From an uncultured Chthoniobacterales bacterium (GTDB lineage: Bacteria > Verrucomicrobiota > Verrucomicrobiia > Chthoniobacterales > UBA10450), in contig CADCTA010000067.1 in NCBI GenBank assembly GCA_902805675.1, positions 1 through 33,642 on the forward strand: a stretch of DNA of 33,642 bases, read 5' to 3'. Positions within the stretch are counted from its first letter, which is position 1. Each line of letters begins with the position of its first letter. A program made the translations under genes and the position numbers. Shown in pieces: positions 32,654 to 33,642 of this stretch. Under the pieces are notes generated by a model that was not told where the DNA came from, ran no database searches, and was given only the letters and a program-made list of their open reading frames with translations.

Positions 32654-33642
32654 CTACTCGAGCGCGTAGACTTCCACGAGCGCGATTCCGGTCGTGCGGT
32701 TCTTCCCGCGCACGACCGCGGTGTAAGCCGCAGGGGCGAGCGTGCGGACGATCGCCGATTCTGCATCGTTCGACGGCGGGATACCGGTAGCTGCGACCTC
32801 GGCCTCGTTCGTCCGCCAGTTGTCGTTCGCCGCGACCAGTGTGCCGTTGCTATCGTAGAGATCGAGCGTGGGGTCCGCCAGCTTCGGCGGCTTCGGCAGT
32901 GATGGGCCGATCGCCCGCACGATCACCTTTTGCGGATCAGGCCCGAGGATGATCACACCCGCGATGAGCACGTTGTCGTCCGCTTGAACGAACCCGCGCG
33001 TCGAGATGTTTGCCAGTGTCGAGTCGACCGCGCCGTTCAAGTCGTACACCTCCACCAGCGCGATGCCGGTGCTATCATTCACGCCGCGCACGATCGCGGT
33101 GTATGCGCCGGGATCGAAGCCTCGCAATACGGCGGACTCGAGCTCATGCGACGGCGGAATGGTGCTATCGATGATCGCCTGGCTGTTGGCTGATTGTTGC
33201 CAGTCGTCATTCGACGCGATAATTCCGCCGCCACCATCGTAGATCTCCAGCTTCGGATCAGGCAATCCGCCGACTGCGGCGAGCGATGGCGCGACCGCGC
33301 GGATGATCAGTGGTTTCGTTTCTGTGCCGGTCACCGTGAACCCTCCGATGAGAATGTTGTCGCCGGTGCCGGTCGGCAGTCGGCTCGAGATATTTGCCAG
33401 CCGGGTCGGGGGCACACCATTGAACTCGAAGGCACCGACGTCGCTCACGCCGCTGCGGCCAAAACCACGCTGGTCCTCAGGCGGAGCGAGTGAGTCGTCC
33501 CCGGCATCAATCGCCGGACTGTCCGGGAGCAGCGCAATGGTCGGCGTGCGACCGCCATTGCGCTGAAAGGCGCCGAGCCGCGGATCGGTGTATCCACGAT
33601 CTGTCGGATGTTTCAACCTACCTTGAGAACTCGCGGAGAAAT
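32654..33642 (-). CDS. Secreted protein, array paralog 6, N-terminus outside window
   Basis: The frame is open to the window edge; TTG 33616 is not a convincing start because in-frame codons continue beyond it. The visible ~329 residues begin in a choice-of-anchor-Q-like segment ([49 protein letters not shown]). It runs straight into module 1 ([21 protein letters not shown] to VEVYDLNG) and module 2 ([20 protein letters not shown] to VEVYALE). Thus the paired modules are kept but the domain before them differs from the beta-sandwich of paralogs 1-5. It is the first gene seen of the array and probably promoter-proximal or preceded by more members. Confidence 0.85.
   Translation of the reverse strand, partial: FSASSQGRLKHPTDRGYTDPRLGAFQRNGGRTPTIALLPDSPAIDAGDDSLAPPEDQRGFGRSGVSDVGAFEFNGVPPTRLANISSRLPTGTGDNILIGGFTVTGTETKPLIIRAVAPSLAAVGGLPDPKLEIYDGGGGIIASNDDWQQSANSQAIIDSTIPPSHELESAVLRGFDPGAYTAIVRGVNDSTGIALVEVYDLNGAVDSTLANISTRGFVQADDNVLIAGVIILGPDPQKVIVRAIGPSLPKPPKLADPTLDLYDSNGTLVAANDNWRTNEAEVAATGIPPSNDAESAIVRTLAPAAYTAVVRGKNRTTGIALVEVYALE

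Noticed and set aside
20863-33642. Array repeats as a CRISPR or mobile element
   Set aside because: No short regular repeats with spacers, no transposase or integrase; the repetition is at protein level.

Overview
The window reads as a high-GC bacterial chromosome segment, most likely from the Verrucomicrobiota (Chthoniobacterales or a relative). This rests on my recognition of three things: secreted beta-helix proteins ending in paired 'NISTR...LIGGFI...VEVYDL' modules, intergenic repeats of the GGAATCCC and GGAGTGCGGCGGTATTCC types, and a lipoprotein and DUF885 repertoire I associate with that phylum. No 16S is present to confirm it.

Layout. 1-800: the 3' end of a 23S rRNA gene, 5S rRNA and a strong terminator. 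800-2600: mostly decayed DNA around an intact tRNA-Leu(UAG), with a frameshifted relic of a secreted protein on one side and a broken conserved membrane-anchored gene on the other. 2700-9990: housekeeping and accessory genes: a DUF885 metallopeptidase-like protein, a KefB/C-type cation/proton antiporter overlapping an exported nucleoside hydrolase, a small membrane protein, a glutamate-receptor-like ion channel and a PPK2 polyphosphate kinase. 10340-17500, minus strand: an exported phosphodiesterase, then a compact operon running from a double-receiver DUF4388 regulator through ppk1 to a ROK sugar kinase resembling polyphosphate glucokinase. Together with ppk2 this is a polyphosphate-handling neighbourhood. 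17660-20860: a 41-residue lipoprotein, an acyl-CoA synthetase-like enzyme, rpmE and prfA. 20860-33642, minus strand: a tandem array of six paralogous secreted proteins, the last cut by the window edge.

The array is the most unusual part. Each protein carries two C-terminal modules of about 125 residues that end the polypeptide, and first and second modules keep distinct signatures across paralogs. Between the two prfA-proximal copies lies a remnant of a second prfA. Its last codons differ from the intact prfA almost only by synonymous changes. This suggests that one prfA-plus-paralog unit was added by recombination next to an older one. A decayed relative of the same module lies beside the rRNA operon.

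The gaps between genes carry at least three families of structured palindromic repeats. One is a REP/BIME-like pair whose four full arms show compensatory changes in the stems. Another overlaps the start codon of a gene, and a third overlaps a stop codon.
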